Source: Rickettsia typhi (GTDB taxonomy: Bacteria > Pseudomonadota > Alphaproteobacteria > Rickettsiales > UBA1997). From it: a stretch of 57,774 nucleotides of DNA. The DNA is taken from the NCBI GenBank assembly GCA_945862455.1, contig CAMAXU010000008.1:1-57774 (forward strand). Direction: 5' to 3'. Numbering within the stretch: the first letter of the stretch is position 1; every line of letters begins with the position of its first letter. The position numbers and the translations under genes are program-made. Positions 27,960-35,335 of this stretch are shown one piece after another. The notes beneath the pieces were generated by a model. The model was not told the DNA's origin, searched no databases, and saw only the letters and a list, made by a program, of their open reading frames with translations.

Positions 27960-28394
27960 TTACTCAGTTCTGGCTGGTCTTCTATTGTCTCTGGAATCTC
28001 TGTCGCGATTATTATTTCTGTTACCGTTGTTTCTATTTCCGGATCTTTTGTCATTTCTCATTCTTCTAGGAGGCTTTCTTGAAAGAACTTTTCTTTCAAT
28101 TGAAGTAACTAAAAGTGCAAAAATAATCACTGCGGCATTAATCGCGAATATTTTTACAGCTAATCCTTTTTCACCGTCCTGAATAAGGTAATAAACCAGA
28201 TAAAGAACTGCTAAATTATAAATTAAGCCAAACACTTGTCCTAAGCGAAAGCTGAACACATTCGACATTAGATATTTGCTTTGCCATTGATGGCGGTAGT
28301 CTTGTTCTTTTTTTATAAGTTCGGGTGATACTGAAGAATTTTCTTGGTCTCGGTCTGAATAATAATTTGAAGATCTTTGTCTATTTTCTCTCAT
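27960..28394 (-). CDS. Small membrane protein with basic, Asn/Arg-rich tail
   Basis: A 144-residue protein I do not recognise. The first ~45 residues are polar and charged. Two hydrophobic segments follow (about residues 50-70, VFGLIYNLAVLYLVYYLIQD, and 78-97, KIFAINAAVIIFALLVTSI), then a highly basic, low-complexity C-terminus of repeated Arg, Asn and Asp. Such a tail could bind nucleic acid or anionic lipid, but this is speculation. It converges with the prepilin-like operon, 17 nt from its end. Its ATG overlaps the end of the small gene upstream by 14 nt, so they are likely co-expressed. Confidence 0.6.
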   Translation of the reverse strand: MRENRQRSSNYYSDRDQENSSVSPELIKKEQDYRHQWQSKYLMSNVFSFRLGQVFGLIYNLAVLYLVYYLIQDGEKGLAVKIFAINAAVIIFALLVTSIERKVLSRKPPRRMRNDKRSGNRNNGNRNNNRDRDSRDNRRPARTE

Positions 28395-28587
28395 TTTGTT
28401 TTAGTTTAAAAGCTGCCAATTCGTTATCTGACGCGACTTCATATCTATCTTGACCAAGTGCATAATGCTCTTCGGCAAAAGGGAATTTTTTAATTCTGCC
28501 AAGGGCAAAAGTTGGGACTGATGCGAAGCCGGCAATAAATCTGCGCACATATTTCAGCGCAAGCCGTGTTGATCTGACGAATGACAA
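28381..28587 (-). CDS. Small hypothetical protein, coupled to next gene
   Basis: A 68-residue ORF with MSFVRSTRLALKYVRRF at the start, a mildly hydrophobic middle (FIAGFASVPTFALGR) and a polar, charged end. No family recognised. The 14-nt overlap with the downstream membrane protein gene supports it as a real, translationally coupled gene, but shortness makes this uncertain. Confidence 0.4.
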   Translation of the reverse strand: MSFVRSTRLALKYVRRFIAGFASVPTFALGRIKKFPFAEEHYALGQDRYEVASDNELAAFKLKQNERK

Positions 28588-28816
28588 GGGATTTAAGAAT
28601 TTGAATTATAAGGTTTGGGCTTTTTAGAAATGATTGGTTGGTGAAAGTTGGCGTTCTAGGGGGAGCGGTTTTAGAAAGCAAAAAGTTTTTTTACTTAGGA
28701 GTAGTGTTTTTATAAAAATGTTTCAAACATGAGTTCGAGATAAGGTTGGATAAATCCTTAAACTGATTAAAAACATGCAAGTGCAATAAAGGTCACCTTT
28801 GACATCGATTTTCATT

Positions 28817-28978
28817 TATACCAAATTAACTATCTCTTGATAGCCATAACTTTGTCTTTTTGGTAAAAATTTGCTCAGAAAATGACGCTGTATCACTTGA
28901 TACAGCTTACATTTCCAGTCGCAATTTTTCCTCAAAAATACTTCGTTAGCACTATCAAGAGATAGTTAATTTGGTATA
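28817..28978. mobile_element. MITE-like element, copy B (162 bp)
   Basis: Almost identical to copy A at 22654-22815 across its entire 162 bp, with the same TATACCAAATTAACTATCTC ends; differences include TTGCTCAG for TTGCCCAG and TTAGCACTATC for TTAGCGCTATC. Near-identity suggests recent transposition. It lies in a 616-bp gene-free region. Confidence 0.88.
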
Positions 28979-29032
28979 GGTATAAAATTGGTATCAAAAG
29001 TTAGGTTTCTCGAATCAGTTTTAATATATACA

Positions 29033-29075
29033 AACCAAAAAAGCTCCCTTCAGAATTTCTGAAAGGAGCTTTTAA
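29033..29075 (-). terminator. Rho-independent terminator
   Basis: On the minus strand, a stem with arms AAAAGCTCCTTTCAGAA and TTCTGAAGGGAGCTTTT (one mismatch) runs into TTTTTTGG. It would end transcripts coming from metF or from the RNA candidate just upstream. Confidence 0.85.
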
Positions 29076-29084
29076 ATTTTAATA

Positions 29085-29162
29085 TCGGGAGCCACCACCA
29101 CGCAAACCCAGCGTGTGTATTCATATTTCCCGTGAGGGTCTTGTATTCTGATACACTCCCGA
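29085..29162 (-). ncRNA. Candidate structured RNA downstream of metF
   Basis: Read on the minus strand, the 78-nt segment is closed by UCGGGAG/CUCCCGA, inside which three small hairpins can be drawn: GUAU-CAGA-AUAC, CCC-UCAC-GGG and CACGC-UGGGUUU-GCGUG. It is followed at once by a strong terminator, so the transcript would be about 125 nt. It is richer in GC than its surroundings. It begins 41 nt after the metF stop, so it is a 3'-UTR element or an independent small RNA, not a metF riboswitch. I do not recognise the family; 4.5S RNA and 5S rRNA signatures are absent. Confidence 0.45.
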
Positions 29163-29203
29163 CAAAGCAGATTTTTTTTACTTAAAAATTTTTTGCAAGA
29201 TAT

Positions 29204-30103
29204 TTATTTCCTTTCCTCTTCCCTTACTCCAAGAATATGGCAAATCGCTGAGGTCATTTCGGAGCGGTTTAATGTATAAAAGTGAAAATCATTCACTCCT
29301 GCGTCATGTAAAATTCGGCAAAGTTCAACTGCAACAACGCCAGCAATTAATTGGCGAGTATCTTGTTTTTCATCAAGACCAGTAAAAATATTATCCATCC
29401 ATTTCGGAATTTTCGCGCCGCACATTTTAGCAAAATGCTTGGTTTGTTTTACATTACTTACCGGCAAAATTCCTGGAATAATCGGAACTTTAATTCCAGC
29501 TTTACGACATCTTTCGACAAAAGAAAAATAAACATCAGTATCAAAAAAGAATTGTGTAATAATGCGGTCAGCTCCGGCATCAACTTTGCGTTTCAAATTA
29601 TCAATATCTTCCGCCATGTTTTTTGCTTCTGGATGTTTTTCTGGATAGCCAGCAACTGAAATTTCGAAATCAGCAATTTTTTTAATTCCAGCGACAAGTT
29701 CATTGGCATATTTATAACCATGCGGATGAAGTTGATAATTTGGGCTGGAAGCTGGCATATCGCCACGCAAAGCCACAATATGACGCACGCCCATTTTCCA
29801 ATAATTGCGCAGAATTTCATCGGTTTCTTCTTTGGAAACTGCGACACAAGTTAAGTGAGAAGCTGGTTTTAAAGTGGTTTCATCAACAATTCTTTTAATA
29901 GTGTGATGAGTTCTTTCGCGAGTTGATCCGCCAGCGCCGTAGGTTACGGAAACAAAATTAGGATTAAGATTTTTTAAGTTAGAAATCGCGTCCCATAATT
30001 TAATTTCCATTTCATCGGTTTTCGGCGGAAAAAATTCAAAGGAAACATTAATGTCGCGTTTGTTGGAAATAACTTCTTCCAGTTTGTTTGTATAGATTTT
30101 CAT
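29204..30103 (-). CDS. metF: Methylenetetrahydrofolate reductase
   Basis: A 299-residue MetF that reduces 5,10-methylene-THF to 5-methyl-THF with an FAD cofactor for methionine synthesis. Signatures: VSFEFFPPKTDEMEIKLW with the catalytic Glu, FVSVTYGAGGSTRERTH, HIVALRGDMP and ITQFFFDTDVYF near residues 195-206. Full length. The start lies 4 nt after the pyrE stop on the same strand, indicating an operon pyrE-metF, followed by the candidate RNA and terminator. Confidence 0.96.
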   Translation of the reverse strand: MKIYTNKLEEVISNKRDINVSFEFFPPKTDEMEIKLWDAISNLKNLNPNFVSVTYGAGGSTRERTHHTIKRIVDETTLKPASHLTCVAVSKEETDEILRNYWKMGVRHIVALRGDMPASSPNYQLHPHGYKYANELVAGIKKIADFEISVAGYPEKHPEAKNMAEDIDNLKRKVDAGADRIITQFFFDTDVYFSFVERCRKAGIKVPIIPGILPVSNVKQTKHFAKMCGAKIPKWMDNIFTGLDEKQDTRQLIAGVVAVELCRILHDAGVNDFHFYTLNRSEMTSAICHILGVREEERK

Positions 30104-30107
30104 TAGC

Positions 30108-30713
30108 TTATTTATTTATAAACCGACTTCCCGGCTTAATCGCCGGAATATTTTTTAATTCTTCTGGCACATTATTTTCGTCAAAAGTTTTTACGTTAAC
30201 TTTTAAAAGAGAAATAACCGCAACGCCCATTTTATCTTGCAAATCTTCTTCGCCACTGCGATCAACCAATGAAGCTTCGGCAACAATTTTTGCGCCAAAT
30301 TTTTTAACCAATTCAAAAGTTTCCAAAGAAGATTTTCCTGTTGTAATTACATCTTCAATCACCAAAACACGCGCATCTTTTTCCAATTCAAAACCACGAC
30401 GCAATTCAAATTGACCATTAACTCTTTCACAAAAAATTGTTGGAAGTCCAAGTTGACGACCCATTTCATAACCAACAATTACACCGCCCATTGCTGGCGC
30501 TACAACAATATCAGCAAAATTTTTGCCTAATTTATTTTCAATTTTTTTAGCTAATTCGGAACACAGCTTTTCTGATCTTTTTGCATCCATTAAAACTCGC
30601 GCGCATTGCATGTAAGTGTCAGAATGCAAACCAGAAGAAAGAATAAAATGCCCTTTTAAAATCGCTTTAGCTTGTTCAAATTCTTGTAAAATTTCTTGCT
30701 CTTTTATGTTCAT
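30108..30713 (-). CDS. pyrE: Orotate phosphoribosyltransferase
   Basis: A 201-residue PyrE that makes OMP from orotate and PRPP in pyrimidine synthesis. The PRPP-binding motif VLVIEDVITTGKSSLETF lies near residues 112-130, with ADIVVAPAMGGVIVGYEMGR upstream and CERVNGQFELRRGF in between. It is the first gene of the minus-strand pair pyrE-metF and is divergent from kdsD, 68 nt away. Length is normal to slightly short. Confidence 0.95.
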   Translation of the reverse strand: MNIKEQEILQEFEQAKAILKGHFILSSGLHSDTYMQCARVLMDAKRSEKLCSELAKKIENKLGKNFADIVVAPAMGGVIVGYEMGRQLGLPTIFCERVNGQFELRRGFELEKDARVLVIEDVITTGKSSLETFELVKKFGAKIVAEASLVDRSGEEDLQDKMGVAVISLLKVNVKTFDENNVPEELKNIPAIKPGSRFINK

Positions 30714-30781
30714 GATGGGAATGTGAAAAAAATTTTTGTAAATGGCTCTACAACCAGCAAAATCAGGCTTAAGAAAAAAAT

Positions 30782-31744
30782 ATGCAAGATAAAAAATCCT
30801 ACATAACTTCCGCAGTTAAAACCATTGAAACTGAAATTGATGGTTTGAAGTCACTGCTGACAATATTGGGCGAAAATTATATCAAGGCCGTTGATTTAAT
30901 TTTAAACTGCCGGGGTCGCGTTGTAATTAGCGGCATGGGAAAAAGTGGGCATATAGCAAATAAAATGGCCGCAACTTTCGCTTCCACCGGCACGCCGTCA
31001 TTTTTTATTCATCCGGGTGAAGCAAGCCACGGTGATCTTGGCATGATTACACAAGAAGATGTTGTAATTTTACTTTCCAATTCTGGTGAAACCAAAGAAT
31101 TGAAAGACATTATTTATTATTGCAAAAGATTTGAAATCCCAACTATCGGCTTCATTCGACGCGCCGAATCTGAGCTTACAAAAACCAGCACTATTCCTTT
31201 AGTTTTGCCAGCAATTCCAGAAGCAAATTCTGTAAACGCGCCAACCACTTCAACCACAATGATGTTAGCTTTGGGTGACGCTTTAGCTGTGAGCTTAATT
31301 GAAGCCAAAGGATTTAGCGCCGAAAATTTCGGAACTTTTCATCCCGGCGGAAAACTTGGTTCAAACTTTTTAAAAGTGAAAGAATTAATGCGTTCAGACA
31401 AAGACATTCCGGCAGTAAAAGAATCACAAACAATTTCTGAAGTTTTGATGGAAATGACTTCCAAACATTTAGGATGTACCGCAGTTTTAAATGACAATGA
31501 TGAAACTACTGGAATTATTACTGATGGCGATTTGCGTCGCCATATTTCGCCGGAGCTTTTTTCACAAACTGCAGCACAATTAATGACTAAAAACCCGATC
31601 GTAACAAGTGCAGATACTTTAGCGGTTGAAGCAATTGCGGTGATGAATAAAAAATCAATTACTAGTTTGTTAGTTTTGGATGAGCAAAAAAAAGTTGTAG
31701 GAATTTTACATCTTCATGATTGCTTACGAAGTGGAGTGGTTTAG
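30782..31744 (+). CDS. kdsD: Arabinose-5-phosphate isomerase (KdsD/KpsF/GutQ)
   Basis: A 320-residue sugar isomerase that converts ribulose-5-P to arabinose-5-P for the LPS core sugar Kdo. The SIS domain has RVVISGMGKSGHIANKMAAT near residue 45 and LLSNSGETKELKD near 100; two CBS domains occupy about residues 205-320. Presence suggests the cell makes Kdo-containing LPS, which agrees with the lptC gene at 44642. It lies 70 nt upstream of pntB; co-transcription is possible. Confidence 0.93.
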   Translation: MQDKKSYITSAVKTIETEIDGLKSLLTILGENYIKAVDLILNCRGRVVISGMGKSGHIANKMAATFASTGTPSFFIHPGEASHGDLGMITQEDVVILLSNSGETKELKDIIYYCKRFEIPTIGFIRRAESELTKTSTIPLVLPAIPEANSVNAPTTSTTMMLALGDALAVSLIEAKGFSAENFGTFHPGGKLGSNFLKVKELMRSDKDIPAVKESQTISEVLMEMTSKHLGCTAVLNDNDETTGIITDGDLRRHISPELFSQTAAQLMTKNPIVTSADTLAVEAIAVMNKKSITSLLVLDEQKKVVGILHLHDCLRSGVV

Positions 31745-31814
31745 AAAACTAAATATAAAATTTTCGAATAAAAAAATACTCAAAATTTGTGATAAAATAA
31801 AATAAATTATAATC

Positions 31815-33206
31815 ATGTCATCTCTAACAGCCTTCTCTTACTTGATTTCAGCGGTTCTTTTTATTCTCTCGCTTTATGGTCTATCTTCGCCAAAAACTTC
31901 ACGCACCGGAAATTATTTCGGCATGGCAGGAATGGGGCTGGCGATTCTCACTACTTTATTTTTACCGCAAGTTCATAATCACATCATAATCATAATCGCC
32001 ATCGCAATTGGCGGCGGCATTGGTTATTTCATCGCCCGTAAAGTTAAAATGACAGCAATGCCGCAATTAGTTGCTGGCTTTCATTCTCTGGTTGGATTAG
32101 CCGCAGTTTTAATCGCCGCCAGCGCTTTATGGCTGCCAAATTCATTTAACATTGTTGAAGATAATCACGTCAAATTTGCCAGCCTTATTGAAATGGGACT
32201 TGGCGTTGTAATTGGCGCAATTACTTTCACCGGTTCAATCGTTGCCTTCTTGAAACTCAATGGCAGCATGAAATCAAAATTCACTTTATTTAAAAACCCG
32301 AAAGAAACTTCTAAATATATCTTCATAATTTCTGCTGGCGTTTTATTAAGTTTCATAATTTTCGGTGGCTCAAAATTTCTCTTCATTATTCTCACCTTAT
32401 TATCTTTTTTCATCGGCTTCATGCTAATCGCGCCAGTTGGCGGCGCGGATATGCCGGTTGTAGTTTCAATGTTAAATTCTTATTCAGGCTGGGCGGCAAG
32501 TGGCATCGGATTTACTTTAAATAATCCACTTTTAATCATTACGGGAGCTTTAGTCGGAGCAAGTGGCGCGATTCTAAGTTATATCATGTGCAAAGCGATG
32601 AATCGCTCAATTATCAATGTCATTTTTAGTGGATTTTCTGAAGTTGCGCAAAGTGCTGCGGTTGATGCAAAAGAACAAAAACCAGTTAAACAAGGAAGTC
32701 CGGAAGATGCAGCTTATTTAATGAAAAGCTCTTCTAAAGTTATAATAGTTCCCGGCTACGGAATGGCGGTTGCCGGCGCGCAACATGCCGTTGCAGAAAT
32801 GACTAAAATGCTTGAAGTCGCTGGTGTTGAAGTAAAATTTGCTATTCACCCCGTTGCCGGAAGAATGCCCGGTCACATGAATGTTTTGCTTGCTGAAGCT
32901 AATATTGATTATGAAAAAGTTTTCGAACTGGAAGATATTAACGGTGAATTTAAATCAACCGATGTGGCTTTTGTAATTGGCGCAAATGACGTTACAAACC
33001 CAGCCGCCAAAACCGACAAAACCAGCCCAATTTACGGAATGCCGATTTTAGATGTGGCTCATGCCAAAACTGTTTTCTTCGTTAAACGCTCAATGGCTTC
33101 AGGCTATGCGGGAGTTGAAAATGAACTATTCTTTAACGACAACACCATGATGATTTTTGGTGATGCGAAAAAGGTAGTGGAAGAAATTGTGAAAAATTTG
33201 AATTAG
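31815..33206 (+). CDS. pntB: NAD(P) transhydrogenase subunit beta
   Basis: A 463-residue integral membrane PntB of the proton-translocating transhydrogenase. Multiple membrane helices fill residues 1-260 (for example [18 protein letters not shown] and [20 protein letters not shown]). The NADP-binding domain III begins around 290, with [38 protein letters not shown] and [15 protein letters not shown]. Length and motifs are normal. The alpha subunit genes are not in the window, although they are usually adjacent; they must lie elsewhere if the enzyme is functional. Confidence 0.95.
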   Translation: MSSLTAFSYLISAVLFILSLYGLSSPKTSRTGNYFGMAGMGLAILTTLFLPQVHNHIIIIIAIAIGGGIGYFIARKVKMTAMPQLVAGFHSLVGLAAVLIAASALWLPNSFNIVEDNHVKFASLIEMGLGVVIGAITFTGSIVAFLKLNGSMKSKFTLFKNPKETSKYIFIISAGVLLSFIIFGGSKFLFIILTLLSFFIGFMLIAPVGGADMPVVVSMLNSYSGWAASGIGFTLNNPLLIITGALVGASGAILSYIMCKAMNRSIINVIFSGFSEVAQSAAVDAKEQKPVKQGSPEDAAYLMKSSSKVIIVPGYGMAVAGAQHAVAEMTKMLEVAGVEVKFAIHPVAGRMPGHMNVLLAEANIDYEKVFELEDINGEFKSTDVAFVIGANDVTNPAAKTDKTSPIYGMPILDVAHAKTVFFVKRSMASGYAGVENELFFNDNTMMIFGDAKKVVEEIVKNLN

Positions 33207-33294
33207 GGGAAAAGATATCGAACTTTTGATGTCATAACATTGAGTTCGGTTTCTTGATTCAAAAAAACTCCAAATAACTTACTTAAAAAAAACT

Positions 33295-33867
33295 ATGAAA
33301 ACAAACGCAAACTCACTTCGCGTGGGCAATGTAATCGAATTTCAAAATCAACTTTGGACCGTTCTTAAACGTGATCACGTAAAACCAGGTAAAGGCGGCG
33401 CATATATTCAAATTGAAATGAAAAATATCGTTACCGGCAACAAAACCAATACTCGCTACAATTCTAGCGAAGATGTTGATGTTGCTTTCGTTGAACAAAA
33501 AAATTATCAATTCCAATATTTCGATCAAAATGAATTAGTCGCGATGGATATGGAAAATTTTGAAACCGTGCAATTTCCAAAAGAATTAGTTGGCGAACCT
33601 TTGCCATTTTTGCAAGAAGGCATGAATATTCGCGTTGAATATTGCAACGATAAACCAATTTCAATTGCTCTTCCAGAACAAGTTTTAGGAATTGTTGAAC
33701 AAGCTGATGCAGTTGTTAAAGGTCAAACTGCTTCTGCTTCATATAAACCAGCTATTTTACAAAATGGCGTTCGTGTATTGGTTCCACCATTTATTTCAAC
33801 TGGTGAAGAAATCATTGTCAGAACTGAAGATTTTACTTATGTCAGTAGAGCAAAACCACATAGTTAG
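33295..33867 (+). CDS. efp: Elongation factor P
   Basis: A 190-residue EF-P with the three domains of the family. The tip-loop reads HVKPGKGGAYIQ, with Lys33 as the residue normally modified by EpmA-type lysylation. The signature IRVEYCNDKPISIALPEQV is near residue 115, and the end reads VRTEDFTYVSRA. EF-P rescues ribosomes at polyproline runs. The 3' end overlaps the presumed start of dapF by 29 nt. Confidence 0.96.
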   Translation: MKTNANSLRVGNVIEFQNQLWTVLKRDHVKPGKGGAYIQIEMKNIVTGNKTNTRYNSSEDVDVAFVEQKNYQFQYFDQNELVAMDMENFETVQFPKELVGEPLPFLQEGMNIRVEYCNDKPISIALPEQVLGIVEQADAVVKGQTASASYKPAILQNGVRVLVPPFISTGEEIIVRTEDFTYVSRAKPHS

Positions 33868-34690
33868 GTTTGTTAAAATGAGCGGAGCCGGCAACGACTT
33901 CGTCATTTTTGATGCCCGCAAAACTACAATTAATTTAAGCGCCGCGCAAATTGTTAAAATTTCTAATCGCAAAAATATTGGCTGCGACCAATTAATTGTG
34001 ATTAGAAACTCTGATGCCGCTGATTGTCTGATGGAAATTTATAATTCCGATGGATCGCTTTCCCAAGCTTGCGGGAACGCCACCAGATGCGTTGCTGCAA
34101 TTTTAATGAAAGATTCCAATTCCGATGCAATTAAAATTAAAACTGCCGCCGGAATTTTAAAATGCTGGCGCGAATCCCACGGGTTAAATAACGGCATGAT
34201 TTCAGTTAACATGGGAATTCCCAATTTCGATTGGCAAAAAATTCCTCTTTCCTATGAGGCAGATTCCCAAAAAATTTCTCTTTTCGATTTTGAATTTGCT
34301 TGCACTAATGTTGGAAATCCTCACGCCGTGACTTTTATTGCAAATCCACTTTCTGATGAAAAATTTTTTGATGTTGGACCAAAAGTTGAAACTAATTCTA
34401 TTTTTTCTAAAAAAACCAATGTCGAATTTGCGCAAATAATATCTGACAATTTAATCGAAGTCAGAGTTTGGGAACGCGGCGCTGGCGAAACCTTAGCCTG
34501 CGGCTCTGGAGCCTGCGCAGTTGCGATTTTAGCGATTAGAAAAGGCTTGGTTAAAAATAATAAAGTTACGATTCGATTTAAAGGTGGAGATTTGCATATT
34601 GAATGGAATGGCGATGACAGCGCAGTTATGATGACTGGCGGTTATGAGAAGATTTTTGATGGTGTGATTGATGAAGTGTTTTTGCGGTAA
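33839..34690 (+). CDS. dapF: Diaminopimelate epimerase
   Basis: A 283-residue DapF that interconverts LL- and meso-diaminopimelate for lysine and peptidoglycan. The first catalytic Cys is in DGSLSQACGNATRCVA, the second in GETLACGSGACAVA. ATG 33839 was chosen because it keeps the family's first strand (IVRFVKMSGAGNDFVIFDA); this start overlaps efp by 29 nt. ATG 33878 would give a 270-residue protein without that strand. It implies the cell makes meso-DAP. Confidence 0.94.
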   Translation: MSVEQNHIVRFVKMSGAGNDFVIFDARKTTINLSAAQIVKISNRKNIGCDQLIVIRNSDAADCLMEIYNSDGSLSQACGNATRCVAAILMKDSNSDAIKIKTAAGILKCWRESHGLNNGMISVNMGIPNFDWQKIPLSYEADSQKISLFDFEFACTNVGNPHAVTFIANPLSDEKFFDVGPKVETNSIFSKKTNVEFAQIISDNLIEVRVWERGAGETLACGSGACAVAILAIRKGLVKNNKVTIRFKGGDLHIEWNGDDSAVMMTGGYEKIFDGVIDEVFLR

Positions 34691-34735
34691 TATACCTTAT
34701 TCAAGTTAAATATTTTAAACTCTCGATGTTCAAAC

Positions 34736-34793
34736 TGAGCTTGTCGAAGCATGATTCAAGTCTCGTTCTTTGAATCATGCTTCGACAAGCTCA
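34736..34793. repeat. Perfect 24-bp inverted repeat
   Basis: Arms 34736-34759 and 34770-34793, beginning TGAGCTTGTCGAAGCATGAT, are perfect reverse complements around a 10-nt loop. It lies 45 bp after dapF and could act as terminator, though no T-run follows. The rest of the 290-bp gap before infA has nothing recognisable. Confidence 0.85.
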
Positions 34794-34980
34794 CCGCGAC
34801 AGCGAAAGTTTAACATCTCCATTTGCGCTGTTGTCGAGATAATGGCTTGATGATCCAAATCTTTTACAATTTTTTTTCCCAAATTAACTACTCTAAATTT
34901 ACATCGCTTGAATTTTACTTTTCTCTTAAATAGCCTCGCGAGCCGCTTCTACACTTTTTAAAATAATTAAATCAAAAATA

Positions 34981-35199
34981 ATGCCTAAAGAAGATCTGCT
35001 AACAATGAACGGAATCATTGTCGAAGTTTTACCAAATACAATTTTTCGCGTTGAGCTGGAAAATGGCCACATCATTGTGGCGCATGCGTCGGGCAAGATC
35101 AGAAAAAATAAAATTCGTGTTTTAAAGGGCGATAAAGTTGAAGTTGAAATGACAACTTATGATCTAACTAAAGGACGCATTGTTAGAAGAAACGTCTAA
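34981..35199 (+). CDS. infA: Translation initiation factor IF-1
   Basis: A 72-residue OB-fold protein. [40 protein letters not shown] and the end [13 protein letters not shown] are classic IF-1. It binds the ribosomal A site during initiation. It is monocistronic here, with a 136-nt gap before topA. Confidence 0.97.
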   Translation: MPKEDLLTMNGIIVEVLPNTIFRVELENGHIIVAHASGKIRKNKIRVLKGDKVEVEMTTYDLTKGRIVRRNV

Positions 35200-35335
35200 A
35201 AGACTATTCCTATAATCATCCTGCTCACCATTTCCAAAATTTTTATGAGGCTAAAAATAGCTTCTTAGAAGCAGGTGTTTTTAATATTAAAATGACCAAA
35301 TCTTAAATTAATTTTAGGTCTAAAATATAAAATAA

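Noticed and set aside
29085..29162. Riboswitch controlling metF
   Set aside because: On the minus strand the structure lies after the metF stop, not before its start, and no known riboswitch core was recognised.
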